Positions 41,371 to 50,097 are shown, counted from the stretch's first letter. The stretch is DNA of 64,000 bases from CBDBLK01 sp965243145 (GCA_965243145.1 CBDEUB010000002.1:186001-250000), one strand, 5' to 3'. Notes: a model not told the origin generated them from the letters alone. Numbers and translations: made by a program.

Positions 41371-42324
41371 GTGAAAAAACTCGTCCTGCTCTTTTTGATG
41401 GGTGCCATGGAGTTAGGCCTTGCCGCCATCGAATTTGATAAATCTGTGCCTTTGCAACACCGGCGCATTATAGAAAACGACCTGAAAAACCTCTGCCAAC
41501 TCAATTATGATCTGCAAGGGGAAAAGATCGATCGGGCCAAAAGGCGGGCCACGGAGATATTTGAAATTGAAGACCTCGACTGTGATCAATTGAAAGATTG
41601 GCTGTTCGATCGGATCAAACTCATCGTGGGCAATTTGAGTTTTCAAGAGTTGGAAGAGAGAATCATTATTCAAAAGAACAATCAACTCAAAACACCGTCT
41701 CTGGTGGATCGCATCTTTGGCCCCTTTAACCGTTTTTTCGATATGTTGACAGTCAATTTTCTCCTCAATATGGCCTATGCGGCCAACTTGGGTTCACTGA
41801 TCTACGGGGCAACTCGGGATGTTGAAACGAGAGAGATGTATATCTACCCGTTTCGGGATGATGACAATTACTTTAAATATATAGGAGACGATGGCAGTGA
41901 ATCCTTGCTTCCCGTCACAACTCCGAGGGTGGGCATTATTCTGTTGACGGAACATTTCTTTTCACACCGCAGTCGTCCGACCCGTTCGACGGCACAGTCT
42001 ATGGCCAACAGTCTCTTTCGGATCTCCAATCTCATTCACGAGGCCCGCCACAGTGATGGCCATGGAGACTATGCGACTTTTCCCCATGTTTCCTGCTCCG
42101 GTGGTTCCGAACAATCGCTTTTCAAGTTCTTTGCCAGTGGGAATTGCGACAATGCTTTCAATGGCCCCTACGGACTGAGTGCAGATTTTCTCGACTATGC
42201 TGTACTGGCCTGTGATGATTGCACCATCGTAGAAAAGCTCAGACTGACTCGCATGTCGTACCAAATGAAAAAGAAGATTATTCGGGGGAGTGGGGTAGTT
42301 GATGCCACCCCCATCCCAGAGTAA
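41371..42324 (+). CDS. secreted putative zinc metallopeptidase (HExxH)
   Basis: The 317-residue product has a signal peptide (LVLLFLMGAMELGLAA) and the zincin motif in NLIHEARHSDGHGDYATF (HEARH plus nearby His). Cys residues cluster after it (HVSCSGG, SGNCDNAF, LACDDCTIV). I cannot place it in a named peptidase family. GTG 41371 follows GGAGAAG. Its stop codon lies inside an isolated right-end copy of the 196-bp repeat that also supplies the fmt stop on the other strand. Confidence 0.65.
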   Translation: MKKLVLLFLMGAMELGLAAIEFDKSVPLQHRRIIENDLKNLCQLNYDLQGEKIDRAKRRATEIFEIEDLDCDQLKDWLFDRIKLIVGNLSFQELEERIIIQKNNQLKTPSLVDRIFGPFNRFFDMLTVNFLLNMAYAANLGSLIYGATRDVETREMYIYPFRDDDNYFKYIGDDGSESLLPVTTPRVGIILLTEHFFSHRSRPTRSTAQSMANSLFRISNLIHEARHSDGHGDYATFPHVSCSGGSEQSLFKFFASGNCDNAFNGPYGLSADFLDYAVLACDDCTIVEKLRLTRMSYQMKKKIIRGSGVVDATPIPE

Positions 42325-42342
42325 CTGCTCACACTTCAGGCC
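42321..42342 (-). repeat. isolated right end of the 196-bp repeat at the fmt 3' end
   Basis: Read on the minus strand, this 22-bp copy matches the terminal inverted repeat perfectly (GGCCTGAAGTGTGAGCAG, then TTAC). It provides TGA for fmt and, on the plus strand, TAA for the metallopeptidase gene. Confidence 0.8.
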
Positions 42343-43487
42343 AGTTCAAAATGGCCAAATTTGTTTTTCAGTCCGCGCAGCACTTCTACATCGCTGGCGG
42401 CCTTTTTTCCCTCCAACTGTACCCGCTTTAGGCGCAAGCTGCCCTCCCGGCAGCCGATCCGCAGAGTTCCCATCTCGGTGTCAATTTGCCCGGGCCTCAA
42501 GGTTGTGGCATCCAATTCGACACCGTGGACTTTGACCCGCAAACCGTTGAGAAAAAAGTAACTCCCTGGCCAGGGGTGAAAGGCGCGCACTTGGCGAGAG
42601 AGCTTGAGGGCGCTGTGGTGGCAAAATTCCAGGTGTCCGTCGCTCTTTTTTAGGGCGGGGGCAAAGCTCACCGCGGCCGCATCCTGGGGAGTGGTGGGAA
42701 TATTCCCCGCGAACCCCGCCGCTACTAACTGGTGCAACCCTTCCACCGTTTTTTCCGCCAGCAGGGTGGTCAGTTCTTCCCGGCCAGTGTTTTCACCGAT
42801 GGGAATTTCCCCCCGCCAAAAAATAGGGCCAGCATCCATTTGGCGCACCATCTTTTGAATGGAAATGCCGGTAGTGGTGTCTCCGTTAAGCAGGGCGTGT
42901 TGGATGGGGGCGGCCCCCCGGTAGCGGGGCAGGAGGGAGGCGTGGACATTAAAGCACCCCAGGCGGGGCAATTGTAACAGGCGGTGGCCCAAGAACTGGG
43001 CGAAGGCGATAACGATGATCATGTCCAGGCGGGCATTTTCCAGTCGGGCGATAAAGTCCGCCTCGGCATTGAGATTGGCGGCCTGAAATAGGGGCAGGCC
43101 ATGCTCATTAGCATAGCGGGCGACGGGGGGAGGGGCCTTTTTTTGGCCCCTCTGGGCCGGTCTGTCGGGCATGCTCACCACCCACTGTAAATCCACCGCA
43201 GGGGAGCGGTGGAGCATCGTCAGGGATGGGAGGCAAAACTCGGGCGTCCCACAAAAGGCGATTTTAAGTAACTGCCCACACTTCAGGCCATCTTGCCTTC
43301 GCATCCTGCTCCGGCACTGCCCATCGGGGCAGTCGTCGCTCGTCGCCCTCCTGGCGACTCCGTGTGGTTCAGCTTCACCGTCGCTCCTTGCAGCGTACTC
43401 TTGGTACGCCTCAGTCGCTCCGTCTTGCTTTACCCCAATCTGACCTAAATTATGAGCAGTTACCCTGCTTTTATCACGATTTTTCAT
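42336..43487 (-). CDS. fmt: methionyl-tRNA formyltransferase with a repeat-derived N-terminal extension
   Basis: Fmt formylates initiator Met-tRNA. The core starts KIAFCGTPEF, with VIAFAQFLGHRLL, NVHASLLPRYRGAAPIQHALL and MDAGPIFW, the formyl-tetrahydrofolate and catalytic Asn/His region. Family members begin at M-K-I; here the Met codon is replaced by CTT at the end of repeat copy 3. The nearest in-frame starts are an ATG inside the repeat (43304, GGAGC upstream) and ATG 43487, 11 bp after the def stop. These give extensions of about 13 or 74 residues. The TGA stop lies in another repeat end. Product certain, start uncertain. Confidence 0.93.
   Translation of the reverse strand: MKNRDKSRVTAHNLGQIGVKQDGATEAYQEYAARSDGEAEPHGVARRATSDDCPDGQCRSRMRRQDGLKCGQLLKIAFCGTPEFCLPSLTMLHRSPAVDLQWVVSMPDRPAQRGQKKAPPPVARYANEHGLPLFQAANLNAEADFIARLENARLDMIIVIAFAQFLGHRLLQLPRLGCFNVHASLLPRYRGAAPIQHALLNGDTTTGISIQKMVRQMDAGPIFWRGEIPIGENTGREELTTLLAEKTVEGLHQLVAAGFAGNIPTTPQDAAAVSFAPALKKSDGHLEFCHHSALKLSRQVRAFHPWPGSYFFLNGLRVKVHGVELDATTLRPGQIDTEMGTLRIGCREGSLRLKRVQLEGKKAASDVEVLRGLKNKFGHFELA
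43268..43463 (-). repeat. 196-bp structured interspersed repeat, copy 3
   Basis: This minus-oriented unit lies between def and fmt, with the same length and termini as copies 1 and 2. Its variable hairpin is GCGTAC-CAAGA-GTACGC. Relative to the other copies, two base pairs have changed on both sides of the stem and a G-T pair has become G-C. Confidence 0.9.
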
Positions 43488-43498
43488 TTGAGAGCGAG

Positions 43499-44137
43499 TT
43501 ACTTTTGTTTTTTTAAAAATCGTTTGGCCACCAAGTCGCGCTTGAGGGGAGTCAGGCGCTCCAGGAAGACGATGCCGTCTAAGTGGTCGTTTTCGTGTTG
43601 CAGGCACACCGATAAGAGGCCGTCCGCCTGCATGGTGTGGGTGTGGCCCTCAAAGTCTTGATAATCGACGCCAATCCGCTCGGCCCGTTTGACTTCTTCG
43701 TAGACCTCGGGCACCGACAAACAGCCCTCACGGAAGAGTTGTTCTCCCTCAAAATCGCGCAAAACCGGATTGATTAGCACCCGCGGGCACAAATTTTTGA
43801 GTTCATAGGATTCGCCGCCGTCGGGGCCTATCACTTCTTCCCGCTCAAAATCTATATCCATGACAAAAATGCGGCGACTGACTCCCACTTGGGGAGCGGC
43901 CAGGCCGATGCCGGGGGCGTGGTACATGGTGTAGAGCATGTCCAGGCACAGGGCCTTGAGTTTGACATCGAACTCCTCCACTGGTTTGGCCACTTTTTTT
44001 AAGATCGGGGCGGGGTAGGTGTAAATTTTGAGTGCCTTGCCCTCGGAGAGGGCGGACTCGGCCAATGCCCGTTCTTCGGTGCTGGCGGCGTCCCTTTCTT
44101 CCACAGGGGGGCGGGGGTATTGGTTGAGGCGACTCAT
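43499..44137 (-). CDS. def: peptide deformylase
   Basis: Def removes the N-formyl group from nascent proteins. All three motifs are present: GIGLAAPQVG, EGCLSVP and QHENDHLDG (metal-binding Cys and two His with catalytic Glu). The 212-residue product has about 35 extra residues before the usual start KIYTYPAPILKKVA; they are Glu/Ala-rich, and no better start is visible. It is followed by repeat copy 3 and fmt, the normal def-fmt order. Confidence 0.95.
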   Translation of the reverse strand: MSRLNQYPRPPVEERDAASTEERALAESALSEGKALKIYTYPAPILKKVAKPVEEFDVKLKALCLDMLYTMYHAPGIGLAAPQVGVSRRIFVMDIDFEREEVIGPDGGESYELKNLCPRVLINPVLRDFEGEQLFREGCLSVPEVYEEVKRAERIGVDYQDFEGHTHTMQADGLLSVCLQHENDHLDGIVFLERLTPLKRDLVAKRFLKKQK

Positions 44138-44145
44138 AGTTTTAC

Positions 44146-44202
44146 TCTTTGCCCTGGTTTACCGCGAGAAGAGCGCTTTTGACAAGTCCGCTCAGCGCTT
44201 TG
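44146..44202. repeat. 56-bp direct repeat, copy 1 (upstream of def)
   Basis: This sequence, with the core GGTTTACCGCGAGAAGAGCG, recurs at 45400-45455 with about six differences. It contains two AGCGCT palindromes. The two copies bracket the nuclease-like gene and a small secreted-protein gene. Confidence 0.75.
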
Positions 44203-44304
44203 ACGGGGCCTTTTTGACTTCCATGCTTCTGTGCAATAAAAAACTTGCAAAAATCCCACTGGCCATTCAATATGTCTTTATCATTAACATGGAGGGAAAT
44301 AGTG

Positions 44305-44583
44305 ATGGCATACACGACTCGAACTTTTATCCTGGCCTTTTTCGTTGGCGTGCTAAGTTGTTTTGGCAACGGTAAGGGCGTTTTGGCCTGTTCTCCCGGT
44401 ATGGATGTCTCGGGGGGAGGCCTATCCATCAGCACCGATGGTAGGCCATATTTTTTTAGCTGTAAAAGTCACGATTTTGCAGCAAGAGGTGTCCCGCTGG
44501 CCGTGTTCTCAACACGGGGACTTGCTCCTGTGATACTGAACGGAAAAGCTGCACCCTCACTTGTCCCATTGGCAAGATTTTAA
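44305..44583 (+). CDS. small secreted protein (92 aa)
   Basis: ATG 44305 follows GGAGGG (44291-44296). A signal-like segment (FILAFFVGVLSCFGNGKG) precedes a short domain with Cys (VLACSPGMD, FFSCKSHD). It lies inside the segment bracketed by 56-bp direct repeats. No family recognised. Confidence 0.5.
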   Translation: MAYTTRTFILAFFVGVLSCFGNGKGVLACSPGMDVSGGGLSISTDGRPYFFSCKSHDFAARGVPLAVFSTRGLAPVILNGKAAPSLVPLARF

Positions 44584-44614
44584 ACTCCACTCTGTGCAAG
44601 TGTTTTAGGTGTCT

Positions 44615-45280
44615 TTAAAATGTCCTGGGAACAAACCCGGGGGCGTTGGTGATGGCGGCGATATTGGCCGGGCCACCGGGGGCGCGGATGGCAAACAGGC
44701 CCTGCTCTTCCAAATAGGCCAGAACCCGGTCTTCTTCTTCCTCGCCTTTGTCGGTTTTGAGGTAGGCCATACATGCGTAAATGGTTTTATTTTTATAAGC
44801 GGGGAGGTCACCTTTGAGCATTTCCAGCTTTTGGCGAAAGTTGTCAACTTTATTTACTGTGAGAGTAGTTTTAACTTCTACCACGATGGCAAAATCGCCA
44901 TTTTTAACGATCAAATCCAATTCGTACTTGGGTGTTCCGTCGTCTCTCGGAACCACCACCTTGGGAATGGGTTGAATTTCAGCAGTGATCATGCCGAGGC
45001 CCCAATTGCGCAATAAAGAAACCAGGTCGCCCTCGATCAGGTTTTCCATAAAGTCGCCCCATTTGCGGTTGAACTCACCACTGTGTTGCCTAAGTTCTTT
45101 GCTGAGTTCTTTGAGTGCCTCTTGCATTTCGCGCAGGGATTTCTCGGTTTTGCGCTGAGATTTCTCAGTTTCTCGGCGGGATTTCTCAGTTTTTCGATGG
45201 GATTCCTGTAGCTTTTGGTGGCCTTCTTCAGTTTTACGGGCCAATTCTTCGAGAGACAGTAGTTTTTTATCGCTGTTCAT
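44615..45280 (-). CDS. coiled-coil plus PD-(D/E)XK nuclease-like protein (DUF3782-like)
   Basis: The 221-residue product begins with a charged coiled coil of short repeats (RKTEKS, RRETEKS, QRKTEKS, residues about 15-65). A restriction-endonuclease-like domain follows with YELDLIVKNGDFAIVVEVKT, the ELD...ExK catalytic pattern. Proteins of this architecture are common accessory genes with no settled role. GAGGGG precedes the ATG. The gene lies between 56-bp direct repeats that separate it from the glycosyltransferase and def genes, suggesting insertion as a unit. Confidence 0.75.
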   Translation of the reverse strand: MNSDKKLLSLEELARKTEEGHQKLQESHRKTEKSRRETEKSQRKTEKSLREMQEALKELSKELRQHSGEFNRKWGDFMENLIEGDLVSLLRNWGLGMITAEIQPIPKVVVPRDDGTPKYELDLIVKNGDFAIVVEVKTTLTVNKVDNFRQKLEMLKGDLPAYKNKTIYACMAYLKTDKGEEEEDRVLAYLEEQGLFAIRAPGGPANIAAITNAPGFVPRTF

Positions 45281-45399
45281 AAATTTCCCCTCTTGACGGT
45301 TATTTTAATGTGTTCAGACAACACTGGCCACGCCAGAGGGGCAACACAGAAAAGGAGACTTTTTCATATATGCACAGATTTTTTGCGTTCGGCCTTATC

Positions 45400-45455
45400 C
45401 TTTGCCTTGGTTTACCGCGAGAAGAGCGCTTTTGGCGAGTCCGCTCAGCGCTTTT
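45400..45455. repeat. 56-bp direct repeat, copy 2 (glycosyltransferase 3' end)
   Basis: This is the counterpart of 44146-44202. The stop codon of the glycosyltransferase gene (45445-45447) lies within it. Confidence 0.75.
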
Positions 45456-47079
45456 CGATCAGCAACATATCATCCTTGAGGGAAGAGGCGTCTCCCTCTT
45501 CCAGGGCGCGCAGGACCGCTCCGGTGCTGGCCTTGCGCCGCCACAGGGGCCAGCGTTTTACTATGCGGGCGGCATTGGCCAAATTCTGGTGGGTAAAAAC
45601 GGTTTCCGGCACTATGGCCAAATCGCCGGGGAGGGCATTGGAGAGCACTCCCTTGATCTGATGGGGCGAATAAGTGGCCACTTTTTTCCCCAGCCGCTCT
45701 TCGATAAAAAAGGGTTTGCGGAAAACTACGCTGATGGGCCTTTTTTCCCCTCTCTCCATTATGGTTTGCACCACCGAAGAGGGGAGCACCGGCAGGGCCA
45801 AGAGGGGCAAGAGGAACACCCACACTCCGGCCAGAGTGGCCATCCAACCACTGTTCCACTGAGTGAGATGACTTCTTTTCCACAGCAATCCCAGTCCCGC
45901 CAGCACCAGGCCCATCCCCACTCCGATGCGGATGTTTTGGCCCTCCATTGAGGGGATGCCGTCTAGTGACAGGATGTGGGCGAAGAGGGCGAGGACTGTG
46001 GCAAAAAAGACACTCGCCATGGCGTTCACCCACCGGCACAGTCGCCCCCGCAGAAAAGCGGGACCCACCAAGACAGTGTTTTGCAGGATCAAAAGCAGAA
46101 CTGGCAGGGCGGGAACGGCGTAGTGGTGGCTTCGCTGGTTGGGGAAAAACCATAGAGAATAAAAACTTATAAAACAGCAGATCAAGAAGAGCAGCACTTG
46201 AGGACTCTCCTTTAATTGGCGGGCGAGTTGTCGAATCCCCTGGGGCAGCAGCAGAGTAAAGGGCAGTCCGTACAGCAGCAGTCCTTGAATCAGCGATCTC
46301 ACGGGGTAGCTTTGGGTGGTGAATTTGCCCACATTTTCCCGCAGGAAAAAGTAGTTGAAAAATTCGTCGCCGTAGGTGTACCAGCACCAGGCAAACCAGG
46401 GGGCGCTGGCCAAGACGCTGAAAGACAACCACAGCAGCGGAGTTGTAAGCACTACCCGCCGGCGTAAAACCGTTTGCACTAGCGTCCAGGCCCCCACTCC
46501 CCCTGCCAGCATGGCCAAACTGACTGGGCCTTTGACCAGGCAGCTGGCCCCGGCGAAGAGCACCGCCAAGGCGCAGGCCCGCTTTTCTCCGCTTAGGGCG
46601 TAGTCATAATAGGCCAGGCCAGCGCAAGTGGTGAGCAGGGCCAGAGGCATTTCCATCATGTAGATGCGGGCGTATTTGAGAATCCCTAAGCAGGCCAAAA
46701 AATAAAACAGTGTCTCTCCAAACGGCCGTTGGAAGTGGCGCTGGTTCCAGCGGGCGATAAACCCCACTCCCGCCAGAGTGAAGAGAACGATGCTGGCGCG
46801 GGCGATGGCCAGGTAGTGAATCGGCCCTAAAGGTGAGGCCAGGGCATAGAGGGGCATGGGCAACCAAAAGTGCAGAGGAGGCTTGCTCCAGTGGTTTGCT
46901 TCGGCCAGGCGGGGAGTGAGAAAATGGCCAGTTTCAAACATTTCCCGGGTGATGAGCAGGTAAAATCCCTCGGTGCCCTGGCGTAGTCCGTCGATGTTGC
47001 CCAGGTCATAGAAATAGGCCAGGAGAGCGAGACTTGCGGGAATGAAGAGAGCAATGGGGGGGAAGTGGGGAAGTTTCAT
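45445..47079 (-). CDS. membrane glycosyltransferase, ArnT/PMT (GT39/GT83-like) family
   Basis: The roughly 544-residue product has about 11-12 hydrophobic segments. The first loop carries the family's acidic motif, GLRQGTEGFYLLITREMFETG, followed by TPRLAEANHWSKPPLHFWL, as in ArnT-like enzymes that use polyprenyl-phosphate sugars at the periplasmic face. It probably modifies lipid A, LPS core or a protein; the acceptor cannot be told. It follows the LptF/G permease gene closely on the same strand, which fits envelope biogenesis. ATG 47079 is preferred to the in-frame TTG 47085. Confidence 0.85.
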   Translation of the reverse strand: MKLPHFPPIALFIPASLALLAYFYDLGNIDGLRQGTEGFYLLITREMFETGHFLTPRLAEANHWSKPPLHFWLPMPLYALASPLGPIHYLAIARASIVLFTLAGVGFIARWNQRHFQRPFGETLFYFLACLGILKYARIYMMEMPLALLTTCAGLAYYDYALSGEKRACALAVLFAGASCLVKGPVSLAMLAGGVGAWTLVQTVLRRRVVLTTPLLWLSFSVLASAPWFAWCWYTYGDEFFNYFFLRENVGKFTTQSYPVRSLIQGLLLYGLPFTLLLPQGIRQLARQLKESPQVLLFLICCFISFYSLWFFPNQRSHHYAVPALPVLLLILQNTVLVGPAFLRGRLCRWVNAMASVFFATVLALFAHILSLDGIPSMEGQNIRIGVGMGLVLAGLGLLWKRSHLTQWNSGWMATLAGVWVFLLPLLALPVLPSSVVQTIMERGEKRPISVVFRKPFFIEERLGKKVATYSPHQIKGVLSNALPGDLAIVPETVFTHQNLANAARIVKRWPLWRRKASTGAVLRALEEGDASSLKDDMLLIEKR

Positions 47080-47088
47080 CGCCAAAGA

Positions 47089-48213
47089 TTAGATGAGTCG
47101 CCGGTGTCGATAAAAGGTGGTGGCCAACCCCAGGGCAAAAACCGAAGGGATGCCGAAACAGGCCACTGCGGGGCCTATTTTGGAGTGCATCCCCATCTGC
47201 ACAAAGTAGCTGTAGAGCGGCCAGTAGACGATGCTGAAGGCGAGGATGAAGGTGAGGATTTTGGCCAGGCCATAGGTGCGGCGGTTGGGGTAAAAGGCCA
47301 AAACTGAGGGCAACAGGGCAAACACCAGACAAGTCAGGGGCAGGGAGAATTTTTCCAAAAAGAGCACCGCGTACTCGCTCACATTGATGCCGTTTTCGCT
47401 CAATTTTTTGATGTAGTAAAACAGCTTGACGATGTTGAGGGTGGTGATGTCGGCCTCGATTTCTCTAAAGTCGTCGGGGGTTTCCAACAGCGGTATGGCC
47501 TGGTTTTCCAGGTCTTCCACTTTGGGAAAGCCGGGGGTGTGCAGATTCCTCACCACCCGCGCTTGCGGGGCCATCCACTGGCCCAGGGCGGGGTCAAACG
47601 AGGCCTTGGGCGAGCGGATGACCCTCTCGATCAGGGCGTAGTCCTTGCCCGGCGGAATACTGTAGAGGTAGGCGGTGAGGCCCAGCAGGGTGGGGTTGGC
47701 CTTGTCGTAGGTTTCAAAGGAAAAAAAATAGCTGTCGTTTTTGTACCAAATTTGCCCCGACCCGATGGTCGAGGCGCGCAGCCCGCGGCCTTTGAGGTTG
47801 CGGAATTTGGCCTCCGGGTTTTGGATCAAGTCGTGGCGTTTGGATTTGATCAAGGGGGCCAGATAGGCGAGTAGTAAAAATTGCACCGCCCCCACCAAGA
47901 GCGCCGCCTGGGATAGCGCCCAGAGGATTTTTTTGTGACTGTGGCCACAGGCCAAAATGGCGGTCAATTCTCCCTGGGCCTTGAGTTTTTCGATGGAGAG
48001 CAGGGAGGCCACCAGGCAGGCCACTGGAAAAATAAACTTGAGGTGTCCCGGGGTTTCCAACAGGTGGTTGAATAAAACTTCCCTGAAGTTGACATTGCTC
48101 CGTAGAAGGCCACTCAGCAAATTGCCGATGGAGAGCAACAGGTACAGTGTCCCCACGGTGAGGCCAAAACTGTGCAGCCAGTAGCGCTGAATGAGCGTTC
48201 TAATGAGAGACAT
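47089..48213 (-). CDS. LPS export ABC transporter permease, LptF/LptG family
   Basis: The 374-residue product has three N-terminal and three C-terminal hydrophobic segments around a periplasmic beta-domain, as in YjgP/YjgQ (LptF/LptG). Characteristic parts are the LSIEKLKAQGELTAILACGHS cytoplasmic coupling region and SLPLTCLVFALLPSVLAF. With LptB and its partner it would pull LPS from the inner membrane. Only one of the pair is in this window. It overlaps the upstream outer-membrane protein gene (TAATG). Confidence 0.9.
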   Translation of the reverse strand: MSLIRTLIQRYWLHSFGLTVGTLYLLLSIGNLLSGLLRSNVNFREVLFNHLLETPGHLKFIFPVACLVASLLSIEKLKAQGELTAILACGHSHKKILWALSQAALLVGAVQFLLLAYLAPLIKSKRHDLIQNPEAKFRNLKGRGLRASTIGSGQIWYKNDSYFFSFETYDKANPTLLGLTAYLYSIPPGKDYALIERVIRSPKASFDPALGQWMAPQARVVRNLHTPGFPKVEDLENQAIPLLETPDDFREIEADITTLNIVKLFYYIKKLSENGINVSEYAVLFLEKFSLPLTCLVFALLPSVLAFYPNRRTYGLAKILTFILAFSIVYWPLYSYFVQMGMHSKIGPAVACFGIPSVFALGLATTFYRHRRLI

Positions 48214-49148
48214 TAGAATCTATAGGCCAGGCCAAAGCTGGTTTCCCTGATCTCTGTCGTATTTTGGGAGAGCGTTCCGTCAGTGGCCAGTTGCACCCCC
48301 GTATTTTTGAGGGCAAAGTCAAACACCAGGCGCGGCCCAATCCAGCCCAGGCCCACTCCGGTGCCCTCTTCTCTCTTCCCCTTGTCATCAAAGGCCCCCA
48401 GGCGCAAATAAAAGTCGTCCAGCAGTTTAAATTGAATCGCCCCCCTCCACAAGAAGGTTTTATCTAAGGGGTGATTGTAGTCGGCACCGATGTCCAGGAT
48501 AAAGCTGACCATGTCCTGGTAGACATATTGCCCCCCCAGCAATCCGCGGGTTTCTCCCTTGCGCCTGCGCATTGGATCGACGAAGACCATGCCCATGGTA
48601 AACTGCTCGTTGAGAGCGTGCATCACTCCAATATTGGCCTGGCCATAGCGATCTTGGTGGTCTCCTCGGTGTTCTTTGATGCGCTGGTAGTTGATGCCCA
48701 CAGAAGATTTCTTGCCGGCGGGGTGGGCAAAGGCCGCCATGAGCTGTTGCCGGCGGTGGTGGGAGTAGGTTTGCCGGGTGTAACCAAAGGCCCCTTTCAG
48801 TTTGCTTTTGGCATCCGCCACTACTGTGGAAAATTGTTTGCTCTTGTGGGAGGGGGAGGCCTCCAGGGGGGCGTTGCCAGGCCCGTTTGCTGGGCCTGGG
48901 GAAAACTGGTTCATCTGCCCGCTGGAGCGCTGGAAATAAAAGCTGCCGTTTTGAAATAGGGCCAGGGGGGCGGGGTTGAGTACCACCGCTTCATTCATCA
49001 ACACCGAGGCCACCCCCGCCCCGGCGGTGGATTTAAGACGCGTTGTTTCAAAATTGAGAATATTACTATTTGCCGACGGGAGGGAAAATATGGCCAGAGC
49101 GGAGATGTACAGGGTGGCATAACGCCTTAAATAGAATATATTGGCCAC
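48213..49148 (-). CDS. outer-membrane beta-barrel protein (311 aa)
   Basis: GTG 49148 follows GAGGA and gives a signal peptide (TLYISALAIFSLPSANS). The mature part alternates short beta-strands with glycine turns and ends RETSFGLAYRF, with the terminal Phe typical of outer-membrane barrels. ASVLMNEAVVLNPAPLALFQ resembles the N-terminal region of TraF/OmpP1-like barrels. It may be a structural or transport protein linked to the downstream lpt gene. Longer frames reaching past 49188 overlap galU and were not used. Confidence 0.7.
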   Translation of the reverse strand: MANIFYLRRYATLYISALAIFSLPSANSNILNFETTRLKSTAGAGVASVLMNEAVVLNPAPLALFQNGSFYFQRSSGQMNQFSPGPANGPGNAPLEASPSHKSKQFSTVVADAKSKLKGAFGYTRQTYSHHRRQQLMAAFAHPAGKKSSVGINYQRIKEHRGDHQDRYGQANIGVMHALNEQFTMGMVFVDPMRRRKGETRGLLGGQYVYQDMVSFILDIGADYNHPLDKTFLWRGAIQFKLLDDFYLRLGAFDDKGKREEGTGVGLGWIGPRLVFDFALKNTGVQLATDGTLSQNTTEIRETSFGLAYRF

Positions 49149-49187
49149 ACGATCCTCACTATAAAATAAGGACTTAGGATTATTGTA

Positions 49188-50081
49188 GTGAAAATCACCA
49201 AGGCCGTCATCCCCGTGGCCGGAAAGGGGACGCGCTTTCTGCCGGCCAGCAAGCAGATCCCCAAAGAGATGATCCCCATCATCAATGTCCCCATGCTTTA
49301 TTATCCCGTTCTCGAAGCAATAGAGGCGGGTATTAAGCAGATTGTCTTTATCAATTCCTGCGGCAAGCACAGCATCGAAGATTATTTCGATCGCAACTTG
49401 GAATTGGAGGCCTTTTTGCGGGAGAAGGGTAGGCCCGAACTGGCCGAACAGATGGCCTCCATCGGCGATATGGTGGAAGTGATCTCAGTGCGCCAGAAGC
49501 GCCCGCTGGGGCCTGGCCACGCCATTCAGTGCGCCCGCCCGGTGGTGGGGCAAGAGACTTTCGCCGTGCTGTTGGGAGACGATCTGATTTGTGGCCAGAG
49601 GCCAGGGATCGGCCAGTTGATGCAGATTTCCGGGGAGCAGGAGGATTGTGCGGTGGTGGGAGTGGTTCCAGTGCCCCTCGAAGAGGCCCATCGCTACGGC
49701 ATCGTCGCCGGGGATTTTTTGCAAGGCGATAATCAAACTTTGCGCCTGCGCGCAATGTTGGAAAAACCCCATTCCGATGTGGCCCCGCGGCCCACTCTTG
49801 CTTCGCCTGGGCGTTATATCTTTACTCCTAGAATTTTTGAATTTTTGGATCAGATTCCGCCGGGAGCGGGGGGGGAGTACCAACTCACCGACGCCATCAA
49901 CTTGTTGGCCAAAGCGGAGAAGGTTTGCGCCCATTTGATCGAAGGGGAGCGCTTCGACACGGGAAGCATTTCCGGTTATTTGGACGCCACTTTAGATTTT
50001 GCCTTGCGGGATGAGAATTTGCGGCCCTTGATGGAAAGTCTTATTCGCGAGAAGATCAAGAAGTATCAAATCAAACTTTGA
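49188..50081 (+). CDS. galU: UTP-glucose-1-phosphate uridylyltransferase
   Basis: GalU makes UDP-glucose for envelope polysaccharides. The 297-residue product has the nucleotide-binding AVIPVAGKGTRFLPASKQIP, PKEMIPI, VRQKRPLGPGHAIQCA, LLGDDLI and GGEYQLTDAI. It starts with GTG at 49188, divergent from the outer-membrane protein gene with 39 bp between them. The gene at 50098 follows after 16 bp. Confidence 0.95.
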   Translation: MKITKAVIPVAGKGTRFLPASKQIPKEMIPIINVPMLYYPVLEAIEAGIKQIVFINSCGKHSIEDYFDRNLELEAFLREKGRPELAEQMASIGDMVEVISVRQKRPLGPGHAIQCARPVVGQETFAVLLGDDLICGQRPGIGQLMQISGEQEDCAVVGVVPVPLEEAHRYGIVAGDFLQGDNQTLRLRAMLEKPHSDVAPRPTLASPGRYIFTPRIFEFLDQIPPGAGGEYQLTDAINLLAKAEKVCAHLIEGERFDTGSISGYLDATLDFALRDENLRPLMESLIREKIKKYQIKL

Positions 50082-50097
50082 CCGGGTGGAATTTGCG

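Noticed and set aside
48213..49370. Extension of the outer-membrane protein frame upstream to 49370
   Set aside because: It would overlap galU by 180 bp; GTG 49148 has a Shine-Dalgarno and directly precedes a signal peptide.
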